DNA of 64,000 nt from DASPMP01 sp035248725 (GCA_035248725.1 DATFHG010000148.1:9871-73870); one strand, 5' to 3'; shown: positions 1-9,374, numbered from the stretch's first letter. The notes: generated by a model from the letters alone, not told the origin. Numbers and translations are program-made.

Positions 1-1
1 C

Positions 2-514
2 AAACAGGCGGATCCATCCATTTGGCGACGCTTTCGCGCACCGACCGACGGTTTCACGTTCACCTCCGAGGACGGCTACTTCGCCGCGCATGTCGTGGCG
101 AACTCCGAGCGCGTGGTAAATCTCTTTCATGCGCTCGCCGAACAGTTGCCGCCGGCCGTCGACGTCGTGCTCGATGATTTGCGCTCCGGTCGAAGCTGGA
201 AGGGCGAGTCGTTGCCGCTCGACGATGTTCGGGAGCAGATCAATCGGCTGAAGGTGCTGCTCGCCCGCTACGGAGGGGTCGAGCTGTCCGTGTTCACCTC
301 CGAGGACCAGCTGACGCTCAATCCATATCTGGAGCTGTTCATCTATTCGCGGACGGATCGCTGGTGCTACCTCCTCGAGGGCAAGGGACTGGAGGAGCAG
401 GCGGTCGTGCGCACGAAAAGCTGGAAGCAGCAACGGGCGCATTTTCCCGCGGCATCGGAGCTCGTGAACGCAATTCAGGCGGCGGTGGAGCGACTCGGTC
501 TGCAGCGCGCGTGA
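2..514 (+). CDS. Hypothetical protein, 5' end outside the window
   Basis: This reading frame is open from the left edge, so the gene starts before the window. The usual first candidate, GTG at 95, only trims a continuous frame. About 170 residues are visible. I recognise no family. The sequence is soluble-looking, with no membrane segment or signal. It has a mixed charged, probably alpha/beta middle (motif LFIYSRTDRWCYLLEGKG near the centre) and a helical end. The stop overlaps the GTG start of the ZIP transporter (GTGA), so the two are probably co-transcribed and translationally coupled. No function is proposed. Confidence 0.75.
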   Translation, partial: KQADPSIWRRFRAPTDGFTFTSEDGYFAAHVVANSERVVNLFHALAEQLPPAVDVVLDDLRSGRSWKGESLPLDDVREQINRLKVLLARYGGVELSVFTSEDQLTLNPYLELFIYSRTDRWCYLLEGKGLEEQAVVRTKSWKQQRAHFPAASELVNAIQAAVERLGLQRA

Positions 515-1221
515 ACAGCACGGAGCTGGCGTACGGCCTCTCGGCCGCGGCCGCGAATGTCTGCGGTGCGCTGGCCGTGACGTGGCGCCGGGAATGGAGC
601 GTTCGTGTCCTCGATCGGACGCTCGCCTTCGCCGCCGGGTTCCTGCTGAGCGTGGCGTTCGTCGATCTCATTCCCGAGGCGATTGCGCGCGGCGGGCAGC
701 AAGCCGCGATCGTCGCGCTCGTCTCCTACCTCCTCGTTCATCTCACCCAGCACACGCTGGGGCGGCACTTCCACTTCGGCGAGGAGACGCATCGCGTCAC
801 CCGGATCGTCAGCGTGAGCGCGCTCATCGGCCTGCTGCTGCACACCTTTGTCGACGGGGTTGCGGTGGCCAGCGGCATCATGGTGAGCAGCGCCGTCGGG
901 GCGCTCGTGTTCATGGGCGTGCTGTTGCACAAGTTTCCTGAGGGGCTCGCGATCTCGAGCCTGTTTCTCGCGGCTGGCGCCCGACGCAGCACCGCCATCG
1001 CCGCCGCCGGGGCCATCGGCGCGGCCACGCTGCTCGGCGTCGCGCTGACCGAACAATTCAGTGGTCTGCGCACAAACGGCCTCGCGATCTCGGCTGGCGT
1101 GACGATCTACGTGGGGGCATCGAATCTCGTGCCCGAGTTCCAGGCCCGCTCGGGGTGGGGCACACCCGTGAGCTTCATGGCGGGGTGTGGAGCATATTTC
1201 GCGACGCGCGCGCTGCTGTGA
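511..1221 (+). CDS. ZIP family metal transporter
   Basis: A 236-residue polytopic inner-membrane protein of the ZIP (ZRT/IRT-like) family, which brings divalent metals such as zinc into the cytosol. About seven to eight hydrophobic segments alternate with short loops. The two metal-site helices are recognisable: HTFVDG in TM4 and HKFPEG in TM5. A His-rich stretch (HLTQHTLGRHFHFGEETH) sits in the loop before TM4, as in many ZIPs. The start is the GTG that overlaps the previous stop; a longer upstream frame only reads through the preceding gene. Its own stop overlaps the rarA start region. The substrate cannot be read from sequence. Confidence 0.88.
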   Translation: MNSTELAYGLSAAAANVCGALAVTWRREWSVRVLDRTLAFAAGFLLSVAFVDLIPEAIARGGQQAAIVALVSYLLVHLTQHTLGRHFHFGEETHRVTRIVSVSALIGLLLHTFVDGVAVASGIMVSSAVGALVFMGVLLHKFPEGLAISSLFLAAGARRSTAIAAAGAIGAATLLGVALTEQFSGLRTNGLAISAGVTIYVGASNLVPEFQARSGWGTPVSFMAGCGAYFATRALL

Positions 1222-2591
1222 GGACTTCCGTGCCTCGACGCCCGAGCACTCAACCCACGCTGTTCAAGGAAGCGGCCGATCGTACCCAGCCGCTCGCGTC
1301 GCGCATGCGTCCGGCGACGCTCGACGAATTCGTCGGACAGGAGCACCTCCTGGCGCGCGGCAAGCCGCTGCGCGACGCCATCGAGAACGGCACGATCGGA
1401 TCGATCGTGTTGTGGGGGCCACCTGGCACGGGCAAGACGACGCTCGGACGATTGATCGCCGCGTACACCGATCGCGAGTTCGTTCCCTTTTCTTCCGTCA
1501 CCGAAGGCGTGCCGCGAATCCGCGAGATCGTGGCGGAGGCACAGCGCCGTCTTCAGGTGGGCCGCGGGACGATCCTATTCGCCGACGAAATCCATCGGCT
1601 GAACAAGGCCCAGCAGGATGCCTTTCTTCCGCATGTGGAAGCCGGCACCATCACGCTCGTCGGCGCCACGACCGAGAATCCGTCGTTCGAGATCAACGGT
1701 GCGTTACTGTCGCGCGTGCGCGTCTTCGTGCTTCAGCCGCTGTCGCCTGGAGACATTCGCGCCTTGCTCGAGCGCGCCCTGCACGACGCCGACCGGGGCC
1801 TCGGCGCGCTGGGGCTGGCGGTGGATGTAGACGCCATCGCGCTCATCTCGGAGGAGGCGGATGGCGACGCTCGCCGGGCGCTCACGGTGCTCGAAGCCGC
1901 GGCGGAACACGCTGGCGAGAAGGGACGCGTCGACGTGACGGCTGCTCGTGAAGCGATGCAGCTGCGGTTCGCGCGCTTCGACAAATGGGGAGAAGAGACG
2001 TACAACATGCTCTCCGCCTTCCATAAGAGTCTCCGCGGCAGCGACCCCCAGGCAGCGCTGTACTGGATGGCGCGCTTTGTAGAGGGCGGTGGAGATCCGA
2101 TGGTTCTGTTTCGCCGGGCGCTGGCGATGGCGGCGGAGGACATCGGACTCGCGGATCCCGAGGCGCTCAAGCTCGCCGTGGCCGCGCGGGACGCCTTCCA
2201 TATGCTCGGGCCTCCGGAGGGCTACCTGCCGCTGGCGCAAATGGTGATCTACCTCGCAACGGCACCCAAATCGAACTCGGCGAAAGTTGCGCTCGGCGAG
2301 GCGATGGCCGCGGCGGCGGAGACGCCGGCGGAGGGTGTACCGATGCATATTCGCAACGCGCCGACCGCGCTGATGAAGGAACTGGGATATCACCGCGGGT
2401 ATCAGTACGCACACGACGTCCCCGAGGCATACATCCCGCAGGAGTACCTGCCGGATCGCCTGCGAGGGCGCACCTTTTATCAGCCCGGCTCGTTCGGCTT
2501 CGAGAAGGAAATCGCAAAGCGGATCGCGTGGTGGGAGGAGCTCAAGCGACGCCAGGGCAGGCAAGAACCGGAGGGGGGAACAGATCAATGA
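1218..2591 (+). CDS. rarA: Replication-associated recombination protein A (RarA/MgsA), AAA+ ATPase
   Basis: A clamp-loader-like AAA+ ATPase acting at stalled replication forks. The 457 residues match the family length. Visible motifs are the N-terminal RMRP..LDEFVGQEHLL box, Walker A GPPGTGKT, Walker B FADEIHRLNKAQQDAFLPHVE, the GATTENPSFE sensor region with an SR(V/C)RVF arginine finger, and the C-terminal MgsA tetramerisation part (YWMARFVEGGGDP, AEDIGLADP). GTG 1218 overlaps the ZIP stop; GTG 1230 is an almost equally good start. The 3' end overlaps the next ATG (ATGA). The gene is part of a tight forward operon. Confidence 0.95.
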   Translation: MRTSVPRRPSTQPTLFKEAADRTQPLASRMRPATLDEFVGQEHLLARGKPLRDAIENGTIGSIVLWGPPGTGKTTLGRLIAAYTDREFVPFSSVTEGVPRIREIVAEAQRRLQVGRGTILFADEIHRLNKAQQDAFLPHVEAGTITLVGATTENPSFEINGALLSRVRVFVLQPLSPGDIRALLERALHDADRGLGALGLAVDVDAIALISEEADGDARRALTVLEAAAEHAGEKGRVDVTAAREAMQLRFARFDKWGEETYNMLSAFHKSLRGSDPQAALYWMARFVEGGGDPMVLFRRALAMAAEDIGLADPEALKLAVAARDAFHMLGPPEGYLPLAQMVIYLATAPKSNSAKVALGEAMAAAAETPAEGVPMHIRNAPTALMKELGYHRGYQYAHDVPEAYIPQEYLPDRLRGRTFYQPGSFGFEKEIAKRIAWWEELKRRQGRQEPEGGTDQ

Positions 2592-3046
2592 AGAAGCTCG
2601 CCATCCTGACTCTGACGCTCGTCGTCGCCGGGTGCTCGGCGCTGGGCCGCCAGGCGTTCCAGAATCCCGTCGTCAACCTGCGCGACGTGCGGGTGCTTGG
2701 CCTCGGCACCAGCGGCGGACAGCTCGAGGTGCAGCTGAGTGTCTACAACCCGAACAACTATCGGCTGGACGCATCGCGACTCACGTATCGTGTGTTCGTC
2801 GGTGACTCCGTCGGTCTCGCCAGCGGCGCCGTGGACACCCGGCAGTCGGTGCAGGCTTCCGATTCGACGATCGTGAAGGTTCCCGTATCGTTCACGTACT
2901 CGGGCCTTGGCGCCGCGGCATCGCAGCTCCTGCAGACAGGCGCGGTGCGGTATCGGGTGCTCGGCGACGTGACAGTTGGCTCCGTGGTAGGCAACTTTAC
3001 CGTACCGTACTCGACCACCGGTCAGTTCAATACGATGGCGCGGTAG
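2588..3046 (+). CDS. LEA14-like (late embryogenesis abundant type 2 fold) lipoprotein
   Basis: A 152-residue predicted lipoprotein. Residues 1-15 form a lipoprotein signal ending in the lipobox VAGC. The mature part carries the LEA2/WHy pattern: a single beta-sandwich of the kind seen in water-stress proteins, with VYNPNNY near the front and alternating beta strands to the end. Proteins of this family sit in the periplasm, often membrane-anchored, with poorly defined roles. The start ATG overlaps the rarA stop. The link to rarA and hflX looks organisational rather than functional. Confidence 0.78.
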   Translation: MKKLAILTLTLVVAGCSALGRQAFQNPVVNLRDVRVLGLGTSGGQLEVQLSVYNPNNYRLDASRLTYRVFVGDSVGLASGAVDTRQSVQASDSTIVKVPVSFTYSGLGAAASQLLQTGAVRYRVLGDVTVGSVVGNFTVPYSTTGQFNTMAR

Positions 3047-3055
3047 GAGCAGACC

Positions 3056-4369
3056 ATCTCCAGAGAGCCGATCCAGGTCAGACAGCCCATCGAGCGAGCC
3101 CTTCTCGTGGGCGCCCCGCTGAAACGCGGACGCGCCCGCGAGAATCTGCGCGAACACCTGGACGAGCTGGAGCGGCTGACCGACACCGCCGGCGCGGTGA
3201 TCGTCGGCGAAGTCACGCAGCAGCTCGACAAGCCCCACGCCGCCACGTACCTGGGCGCGGGGAAGATCGAAGAGCTCCGCAAGCGGGTCGTCGAGACCGA
3301 GGCGACGCTCGTGATCTTCGACGACGAGCTCTCACCCTCCCAGTCGAAGAACATCGAGGACGCCATCGGTCAGCGGGTCGTCGACCGCGCCGAGCTGATT
3401 CTCGACATTTTCGCCACGCGCGCGCGCACCGCGGAAGCCAAGATGCAGGTGGAGCTGGCGCAACTCGAGTACATGCTGCCGCGTCTGACGCGAATGTGGA
3501 CGCACCTCGAGAAATTCCGCGGCGGTATCGGCGTCCGCGGCCCGGGTGAAACGCAGCTCGAAACGGACCGGCGCTTGATCAGTCATCGCATCAAGATTCT
3601 TCGCGACAAGCTTCGCGAATTTCAGAAAGGACGTGCGGTGCAGCGCAACTCGCGGCGCAGCGAATTCCGCGCTGCGCTCGTGGGCTATACGAATGCCGGC
3701 AAGTCGTCCCTGCTGCGGGCGCTTTCGGGCGCGCAGGACGTCTTCGTCGAAGACCGCCTGTTCGCCACCCTCGATCCGCTGACGCGGGAAGTCTCGCTCG
3801 GCGAGAACATGAAGGTGCTGCTGACGGATACGGTCGGGTTCATTCGCAAGCTGCCGCACCATCTCGTCGCGTCGTTTCGCGCCACGCTCGAGGAAGCGCG
3901 CGAGGCCGATCTGCTGCTGCACGTGATCGATGCCAGCCATCCGATGTGGGAGGAGCAGCGGGCAATCGTCGAGGATGTGCTGAGCGATCTCGAGATGCAG
4001 GACAAGGACGTGCTGCTCGTCTTCAACAAGGTGGACCTGTTGGACGAGGCCGCGCTGCTCGCGCTGCAGGAGCGCATCGCCAGCGATGGCCATGAGGCGG
4101 TGTTCGTGTCCACGGTCACCGAGCACGGTGCCGATCCCGTCAAGCGATCCCTGTTGGCGCACATGCGCGAGCGCCGGCCGTTGGCGGAGATTCACCTGTC
4201 GCCGTCCGACGGGAAGCTGCTCGCCGAAATTCATCAGTACGGCGAGGTCCTGGACCAGCGCACGATCGGGGAGCAGCTCGTGCTGCGCGCGCGCGTTGGC
4301 GAGCGTCTCGCCGGGCGGCTGCGTCGCGCGGGTGCCATTGTCGAACGGGACGGGCCGAACGGCGCATGA
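3056..4369 (+). CDS. hflX: GTPase HflX, probably initiated at an AUC codon
   Basis: A ribosome-associated GTPase that splits stalled or heat-damaged 70S ribosomes. The frame has the HflX N-terminal domain (GKIEELR, FDDELSPSQ), the linker GGIGVRGPGETQLE, and G motifs GYTNAGKSSL (P-loop), DTVGFI (G3) and NKVD (G4). The first standard start is GTG 3107, but the typical N-terminal piece (PIERALLVG) lies upstream of it in the same frame after the lipoprotein stop. The only initiator-like codon there is ATC 3056, six bases after TAGGAG. From ATC the protein is 437 residues; from GTG it is 420. The stop overlaps the next ATG. Confidence 0.85.
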   Translation: MSREPIQVRQPIERALLVGAPLKRGRARENLREHLDELERLTDTAGAVIVGEVTQQLDKPHAATYLGAGKIEELRKRVVETEATLVIFDDELSPSQSKNIEDAIGQRVVDRAELILDIFATRARTAEAKMQVELAQLEYMLPRLTRMWTHLEKFRGGIGVRGPGETQLETDRRLISHRIKILRDKLREFQKGRAVQRNSRRSEFRAALVGYTNAGKSSLLRALSGAQDVFVEDRLFATLDPLTREVSLGENMKVLLTDTVGFIRKLPHHLVASFRATLEEAREADLLLHVIDASHPMWEEQRAIVEDVLSDLEMQDKDVLLVFNKVDLLDEAALLALQERIASDGHEAVFVSTVTEHGADPVKRSLLAHMRERRPLAEIHLSPSDGKLLAEIHQYGEVLDQRTIGEQLVLRARVGERLAGRLRRAGAIVERDGPNGA

Positions 4370-5379
4370 TCGCCGTCGTGACCGGTGCGAGTGGGTTCAT
4401 CGGTCGCCATCTCGTGCGCCGGCTGCTTGCTGAAGGTCACATCGTGCGTTGTCTCGTGCGAGCCGACAGCGGTGGGGTTCCTCCGGGCGCAACTCGGCAT
4501 CACGTCGACTACGAGAGCGCCGCCTCGCTGCTGAACTGCGATGCGCTCGATGAGGCTGCTGTCGTGTTTCATCTGGCGGGGGCTACGCGGGCTGCCGGCG
4601 CCGAGGACTATACCCGTGCGAATGTCACACCGACGCGGCATCTGCTGTCGGCACTGGCGAGCCGGCGGCTGCGGCCCCGCCTGGTGTACGTATCGTCGCA
4701 GGCAGCCGCGGGACCGGCGGTCGCGCGCGACCTGCCGGTGCGCGAAGACGACCCACCCCGCCCGATCGACGCATACGGACGCAGCAAGCTCGAGGCGGAG
4801 CGGGTCGTGGAGACATTCGGTGACGTCGTGCCCTTCACGATCGTGCGACCCAGCGCGGTCCTGGGTCCGGGCGACCGGGACTTTTTCGAGCTTTTCCGAT
4901 GGGCGATGCGCGGCCTCGTGATTTATCCGGGCACACGGCACCACTGGCTGTCCCTGTTGGCGGTTCAGGACGCGGTCGAAGGCATTCAGGTGGCGGCACG
5001 GACAGAGCGAGCCGTGCTGCGGCAATATTTTCTGGCGTCCGATTCTCCGGTGCAGTGGCAGGAGGTGGGGAAGGAGGTCGCGGCCGCAGCCGGCCGACCG
5101 GTTCGACATCTGAACCTTCCTTCCGTCCTCGTGGACGTGGCGGCATGGGGCGGCGACATCCTCAGCCGATTCACCGGACGCGCGCTTCTGGCGAACCGCG
5201 CGAAGGCGACCCTGGCGCGCGCGCCATTCTGGGTCTGCTCGAACGAACGCGCGCGACTGGAGCTGGGGTTCCGCCCGCGGCATTCACTCCCCCAGATGAT
5301 CCGGGAAACGTACCTTTGGTATTCCCAGAACGGCTGGCTTCGAGCGCCGGGCGCGTCGACACGCGCCGGCGTTGCCTGA
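4366..5379 (+). CDS. NAD(P)-dependent epimerase/dehydratase-family reductase, CerR-like
   Basis: A 337-residue extended short-chain dehydrogenase. The Rossmann motif GxxGxxG is at residues 7-13 (GASGFIG), and the catalytic pair is Tyr137/Lys141 in YGRSK, preceded by the YVSSQ serine. It lies directly upstream of an acyl-ACP-synthetase/ACP/serine-palmitoyltransferase-like fusion. In Caulobacter the ceramide reductase CerR is an SDR of this type next to spt and the acyl-ACP synthetase gene. I therefore infer that it reduces a 3-keto-sphingoid or 3-ketoceramide intermediate. By sequence alone it could be any sugar-nucleotide-type SDR. It overlaps the hflX stop (ATGA), so it may share that transcript. 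Confidence 0.72.
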   Translation: MIAVVTGASGFIGRHLVRRLLAEGHIVRCLVRADSGGVPPGATRHHVDYESAASLLNCDALDEAAVVFHLAGATRAAGAEDYTRANVTPTRHLLSALASRRLRPRLVYVSSQAAAGPAVARDLPVREDDPPRPIDAYGRSKLEAERVVETFGDVVPFTIVRPSAVLGPGDRDFFELFRWAMRGLVIYPGTRHHWLSLLAVQDAVEGIQVAARTERAVLRQYFLASDSPVQWQEVGKEVAAAAGRPVRHLNLPSVLVDVAAWGGDILSRFTGRALLANRAKATLARAPFWVCSNERARLELGFRPRHSLPQMIRETYLWYSQNGWLRAPGASTRAGVA

Positions 5380-5389
5380 AGATTCCTGC

Positions 5390-8300
5390 ATGCCCGTAGC
5401 GCGCACGGACAACACACGCACACCGCGATCCGCCGGGGAATCCTCCGTCGCCGGATGCAGCACGCTGGTGGCTCTGCTCCGGTTCCGCGCCGAGACGATG
5501 GGCGATCGCGTGGTCTATCGCTTTCTGCCGGGCGACGGCAAGGCCGAACAGACGGTCACCTACCGGGAGCTCGACCGTCGCGCGCGATCGCTCGCGGTCG
5601 CGATCCGCGAGCGCGCGCGGGCGGGCGATCGCGCGCTGTTGCTCATCCCGCCCGGCCTGGATTATGTCGCCGCGTACTTCGCGTGCCTGTATGCCCGCGT
5701 CATCGCGGTGCCGGCGTATCCGCCGAACCCCCGACGGCCCGATCCGCGCATCCCCTCCATCGCGCGCGACTGCGAGCCGACGGTCGCCCTCACGTCCGGT
5801 GCGCTGCTCGCGAAGCTCGACCAATGGCGCGGCGGAGACGAACGGCTCGGTGCCGTGCATTGGATTGCCGCGGATACGGGAGTGTCAGACGCGTCCCAGC
5901 AGTGGAGCGACGACGGCATCGCCGCCGACGATGTCGCCATGCTCCAGTACACGTCGGGATCGACGGCGTCGCCGAAGGGCGTCGTACTCACCCACGGCAA
6001 CCTGCTCCATAACCTCGCTCTCATCCGGTCGGCGTTTCCCGTGGAGCACGCCGTCGACGACGTGGGGTGCTTCTGGCTGCCTCCGTTCCACGACATGGGA
6101 CTGATCGGCGGGATCCTGCAACCGTGTTACGTGGGGCGGGGTGCGGTGCTCATGTCGTCCGCGACCTTCCTCCAGCGCCCACTCAGCTGGCTGGAAGCGA
6201 TGTCGACGTACCGCGCCACGACGAGCGCGGCGCCCAACTTTGCGTTCGACCTCTGCGTCGAGCGCATCAAGCCGGATGAGATCCGCGATCTGGATCTCTC
6301 GTCCTGGCACACAGTGTTCGATGGCGCTGAACCGATCCGCGCGGAAACGATCGATCGGTTCTCGCGAACGTTCGAGGACGCGGGGTTCCGGCGTGAGGCG
6401 TTTTTCCCATGCTATGGACTCGCCGAAGCCACGTTGTTCGTCGCCGGCGGACCCTGGGGCCACGGGCCCTACACGCTCGACGTGTCTCGGGCGGCGCTGG
6501 AGCGGAAACGCGTCGTGCCCGCAACTGCAGGCGACCGACTGCGCCTGGTTTCCTCCGGCGCGCCCGCGCCGGGTCAGACGGTCCGCATCGTGGATCCGGA
6601 GACGCGCGAGGAGCGCGCCGATCGTCGCATTGGCGAGATCTGGGTTGCGGGTGACAGTGTGGCCCAAGGCTATTGGCGCAACGCGGTGGAAAGCGCCGCG
6701 ACGTTCGGCGCGACCGTGGCCGGCGAGGATCGGCACACCTTCCTCCGCACGGGCGACCTCGGCTTTCTCGACGATGGACAGCTGTTCGTCACCGGCCGCC
6801 TCAAGGATCTGATCATCCTCAACGGACGCAATTACTATCCGCAGGATCTCGAGATCGCCGCGGAACGCAGCCACCCGAGCCTGCGGCCCGGCCACAGCGC
6901 CGCCTTCGCGATGAACGACGACGCCGCGCGCGAGCGCCTCGTGATCGCGCTCGAGGTCACGCGGCACCATCGCGAATCGGATCACGAATCCGTGTTTTCA
7001 GCTGTCCGTCGCGCGCTCGCCGAGCGGGAGGGCATCCTGCCGGATATCGTCGTGCTGGTTCGACAGAACGGCATCCCGCGCACGTCGAGCGGCAAGGTGC
7101 AGCGGCGTGCGACGCGCGCGATGCTCGCGGACGGCTCGCTCGACGTCGTGGGACGCTCCGACCAGACGATCGACGACGTACCCGCCCCACCGCTCGCCGC
7201 CGAGAACGGCGCGCCCCTCGAGGCGTGGCTGCGACGCTGGGTGGCCGATGAGCTCCAGATCGACGTCACCACTGTGGATGCGACAGCCTCGGTGCGCGAC
7301 TACGGCCTGGACTCGGTGGCCGCGGTGCGCCTGGTGACGGAGCTCGAGCGCGTGCTCGGGCATCGCGTTGACGTCTCGTTGCTGTGGCGCGAGCCGTCGA
7401 TCCGATCGTTGTCGCGCGCCCTCGATGTCGGCGGGGAGCGCACCGCTCCGCTGGACATCGCGCGCGACGTCGCCGAGCGCACCGTCGACGAACGCCAGGT
7501 CTCGCCACTCCCGGCGTCCGAGTTCCCGGAATTTCGTCTCCTCCAGGCCCGACTCGACGACCTCGAACGACATGGTCTCGAGAATCCGTACTTCCGCGTG
7601 CACGAGGGCAGCACCGGCAGCACGGCGATCGTCGAAGGCCGCGAGCTCATCAACTTCGCGAACTACAACTACCTCGGACTCTCGGGCGACCCGCGCGTCA
7701 ATGCGGCGGTCGTCGAGGCGGTGCGGCGCTACGGCACGTCCGTGTCCGCGAGCCGCATCGTTTCCGGAGAGCGCCCAATCCATCGTGAGCTCGAGCAGGA
7801 GCTCGCGAGCTTCATCGGTGTGGAAGACTGCGTGTTGTACATCGGTGGCGTCACGACGAACGTCTCCACCATCTCGCACCTGCTCGGCCCCGGCGACGTG
7901 GTGTTGTGCGATGAGTTGCTCCACAACAGCGCCATGCAGGGAGCGCTCTTTTCCGGCGCCCAGCGTTTGACGTTCCCGCACAACGACGTGGCCGCGGCCG
8001 ATCGGCTCCTGTCGAGCGTGCGCGCGCGCTATCGGCGTGCCCTCATCGTCATCGAAGGCGTCTACAGCGCGGATGGCGACGTCCCCGATCTCGCGCGGTT
8101 CGTCGCGATGAAGAAGCGCCACGAAGCGTGGCTCATGGTCGACGAGGCGCATTCGATCGGCGTGCTTGGCGCCACGGGTCGCGGACTCGCCGAACACGCA
8201 GGCGTGTCGCCGCGCGCCGTGGACCTGTGGATGGGCACGTTGTCCAAGTCGCTCGCCAGTGTCGGCGGATACATCGGCGCGCGCAGCGACATCGTGAAAT

Positions 8301-8704
8301 ATCTCAAGTACACCGCGCCGGGATTTGTCTTCAGCGTCGGCATGGCACCGGCCAACGTCGCAGCCGCGCTCGAAGCGTTGCGGATTCTCCGGCGTGAGCC
8401 CGACCGCGTGCGTCGGCTGCACGACAACGCCGCGCTGTTCCTGCGCCGCGCGAAGGAGCATGGATTGAACACCGGGTCGAGCAGCGGAACGCCGATCGTC
8501 CCCGTGATCACGGGCGACTCGATTCGCGCGGTGCGGCTGTCCCAGCAACTGCTGCATCACGGGATCAACGTGCAGCCCATGGTCGCGCCAGCCGTGAGTG
8601 AGTCGGCCGCGCGGCTGCGGTTCTTCCTCGCCAGCGGTCACACGGCCGAGCAGATCGACCGAACCGTCGCGTCCGTCGCCTCGTTGCTCGACAGCGGAGC
8701 GTAG
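5390..8704 (+). CDS. Trifunctional fatty-acyl-AMP ligase / acyl carrier protein / serine-palmitoyltransferase-like alpha-oxoamine synthase
   Basis: One 1104-residue chain with three parts. Residues about 20-590 are an adenylate-forming fatty-acyl-AMP ligase, with the P-loop motif TSGSTASPKG from residue 188 and the hinge motif GRLKD. Residues about 605-680 are an acyl carrier protein with the phosphopantetheine serine at Ser642 (YGLDS). Residues about 715-1100 are a PLP enzyme of the alpha-oxoamine synthase family, with Asp918/His921 (VDEAHS) and the PLP lysine Lys953. The sequence around Lys953, GTLSKSLASVGG, is closer to serine palmitoyltransferase (GTFSKS..) than to BioF or Kbl (GTLGKA). 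In Caulobacter these are separate AasR, AcpR and Spt proteins. Predicted reaction: activate a fatty acid, load it on the internal ACP, condense it with an amino acid (serine most likely). ATG 5390 is preferred; TTG 5372 overlaps the previous stop. Confidence 0.85.
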   Translation: MPVARTDNTRTPRSAGESSVAGCSTLVALLRFRAETMGDRVVYRFLPGDGKAEQTVTYRELDRRARSLAVAIRERARAGDRALLLIPPGLDYVAAYFACLYARVIAVPAYPPNPRRPDPRIPSIARDCEPTVALTSGALLAKLDQWRGGDERLGAVHWIAADTGVSDASQQWSDDGIAADDVAMLQYTSGSTASPKGVVLTHGNLLHNLALIRSAFPVEHAVDDVGCFWLPPFHDMGLIGGILQPCYVGRGAVLMSSATFLQRPLSWLEAMSTYRATTSAAPNFAFDLCVERIKPDEIRDLDLSSWHTVFDGAEPIRAETIDRFSRTFEDAGFRREAFFPCYGLAEATLFVAGGPWGHGPYTLDVSRAALERKRVVPATAGDRLRLVSSGAPAPGQTVRIVDPETREERADRRIGEIWVAGDSVAQGYWRNAVESAATFGATVAGEDRHTFLRTGDLGFLDDGQLFVTGRLKDLIILNGRNYYPQDLEIAAERSHPSLRPGHSAAFAMNDDAARERLVIALEVTRHHRESDHESVFSAVRRALAEREGILPDIVVLVRQNGIPRTSSGKVQRRATRAMLADGSLDVVGRSDQTIDDVPAPPLAAENGAPLEAWLRRWVADELQIDVTTVDATASVRDYGLDSVAAVRLVTELERVLGHRVDVSLLWREPSIRSLSRALDVGGERTAPLDIARDVAERTVDERQVSPLPASEFPEFRLLQARLDDLERHGLENPYFRVHEGSTGSTAIVEGRELINFANYNYLGLSGDPRVNAAVVEAVRRYGTSVSASRIVSGERPIHRELEQELASFIGVEDCVLYIGGVTTNVSTISHLLGPGDVVLCDELLHNSAMQGALFSGAQRLTFPHNDVAAADRLLSSVRARYRRALIVIEGVYSADGDVPDLARFVAMKKRHEAWLMVDEAHSIGVLGATGRGLAEHAGVSPRAVDLWMGTLSKSLASVGGYIGARSDIVKYLKYTAPGFVFSVGMAPANVAAALEALRILRREPDRVRRLHDNAALFLRRAKEHGLNTGSSSGTPIVPVITGDSIRAVRLSQQLLHHGINVQPMVAPAVSESAARLRFFLASGHTAEQIDRTVASVASLLDSGA

Positions 8705-8708
8705 TGGG

Positions 8709-9374
8709 GTGAACGCCGGCGGAGTCGGCACCTCGTTGGGCCGCATTACCGCGACGGGCGCGGAGGCCGAAGTCTGGTACGCGTGGTGCGGCGCCCACCT
8801 CGATCGCGTGGACGCACTCAGCCACGCGGTGCTCTCGCCGGAAGAGCGCTCGCGCCTGGACCGTTATCGGAGCAGGGCAGCGGCCGAGCGGTACGTCGTC
8901 ACCCGCTCACTCGTGCGGTCGGTGCTGGCGAGCCATCTGGGCGTCGCACCCGTCGACGTGCGCGTCACCCGAACGCAGACGGGCAAACCGGTGCTCTCCG
9001 ACGAACTGCACTTCAACGTCACGCACTCCGGAGACCTGATTCTGCTCGCGGTCAGTTCGCAACGACCCGTCGGCGTCGACGTGGAGCGACGCCGGCCAGT
9101 ACCACGCGTCGTCGATCTCGAGACGCGCTGGCTGACGCACGAGGAGCGGCGCGACTTCGCGACGCTGCGGCGGCTCGGGATCAGCGCCTCGGACGCGTTT
9201 CTTCGCGTCTGGAGCCTCAAGGAAGCGCGACTCAAGGCGCTGGGCGTGGGCATTTCGGGCGCCGGAGGCGCTTCGTTCACCAAGGTCCAGGCGCTTCCGC
9301 TGGACGAGCTGCTCTCGACGCTATCGCCGGATGGCGACGACGTGCAGTACGTCGGTGCGATCGCGTTTGCGTAG
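8709..9374 (+). CDS. 4'-phosphopantetheinyl transferase, Sfp type
   Basis: A 221-residue enzyme that transfers phosphopantetheine from CoA to an ACP serine. The two Mg/CoA motifs are clear: GVDVERR in the middle and WSLKEARLKALG toward the end. The GTG start is four bases after the synthase fusion stop; a longer upstream frame would run inside the fusion gene. Its position makes the ACP domain of the fusion (Ser642) the obvious substrate. The last 54 bases overlap, tail to tail, the oppositely oriented PAP2 gene. Confidence 0.9.
   Translation: MNAGGVGTSLGRITATGAEAEVWYAWCGAHLDRVDALSHAVLSPEERSRLDRYRSRAAAERYVVTRSLVRSVLASHLGVAPVDVRVTRTQTGKPVLSDELHFNVTHSGDLILLAVSSQRPVGVDVERRRPVPRVVDLETRWLTHEERRDFATLRRLGISASDAFLRVWSLKEARLKALGVGISGAGGASFTKVQALPLDELLSTLSPDGDDVQYVGAIAFA

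Noticed and set aside
5885..6985. 366-codon minus-strand ORF opposite the synthase fusion
   Set aside because: High-GC shadow of a clear enzyme on the other strand; no recognisable fold or ribosome site.
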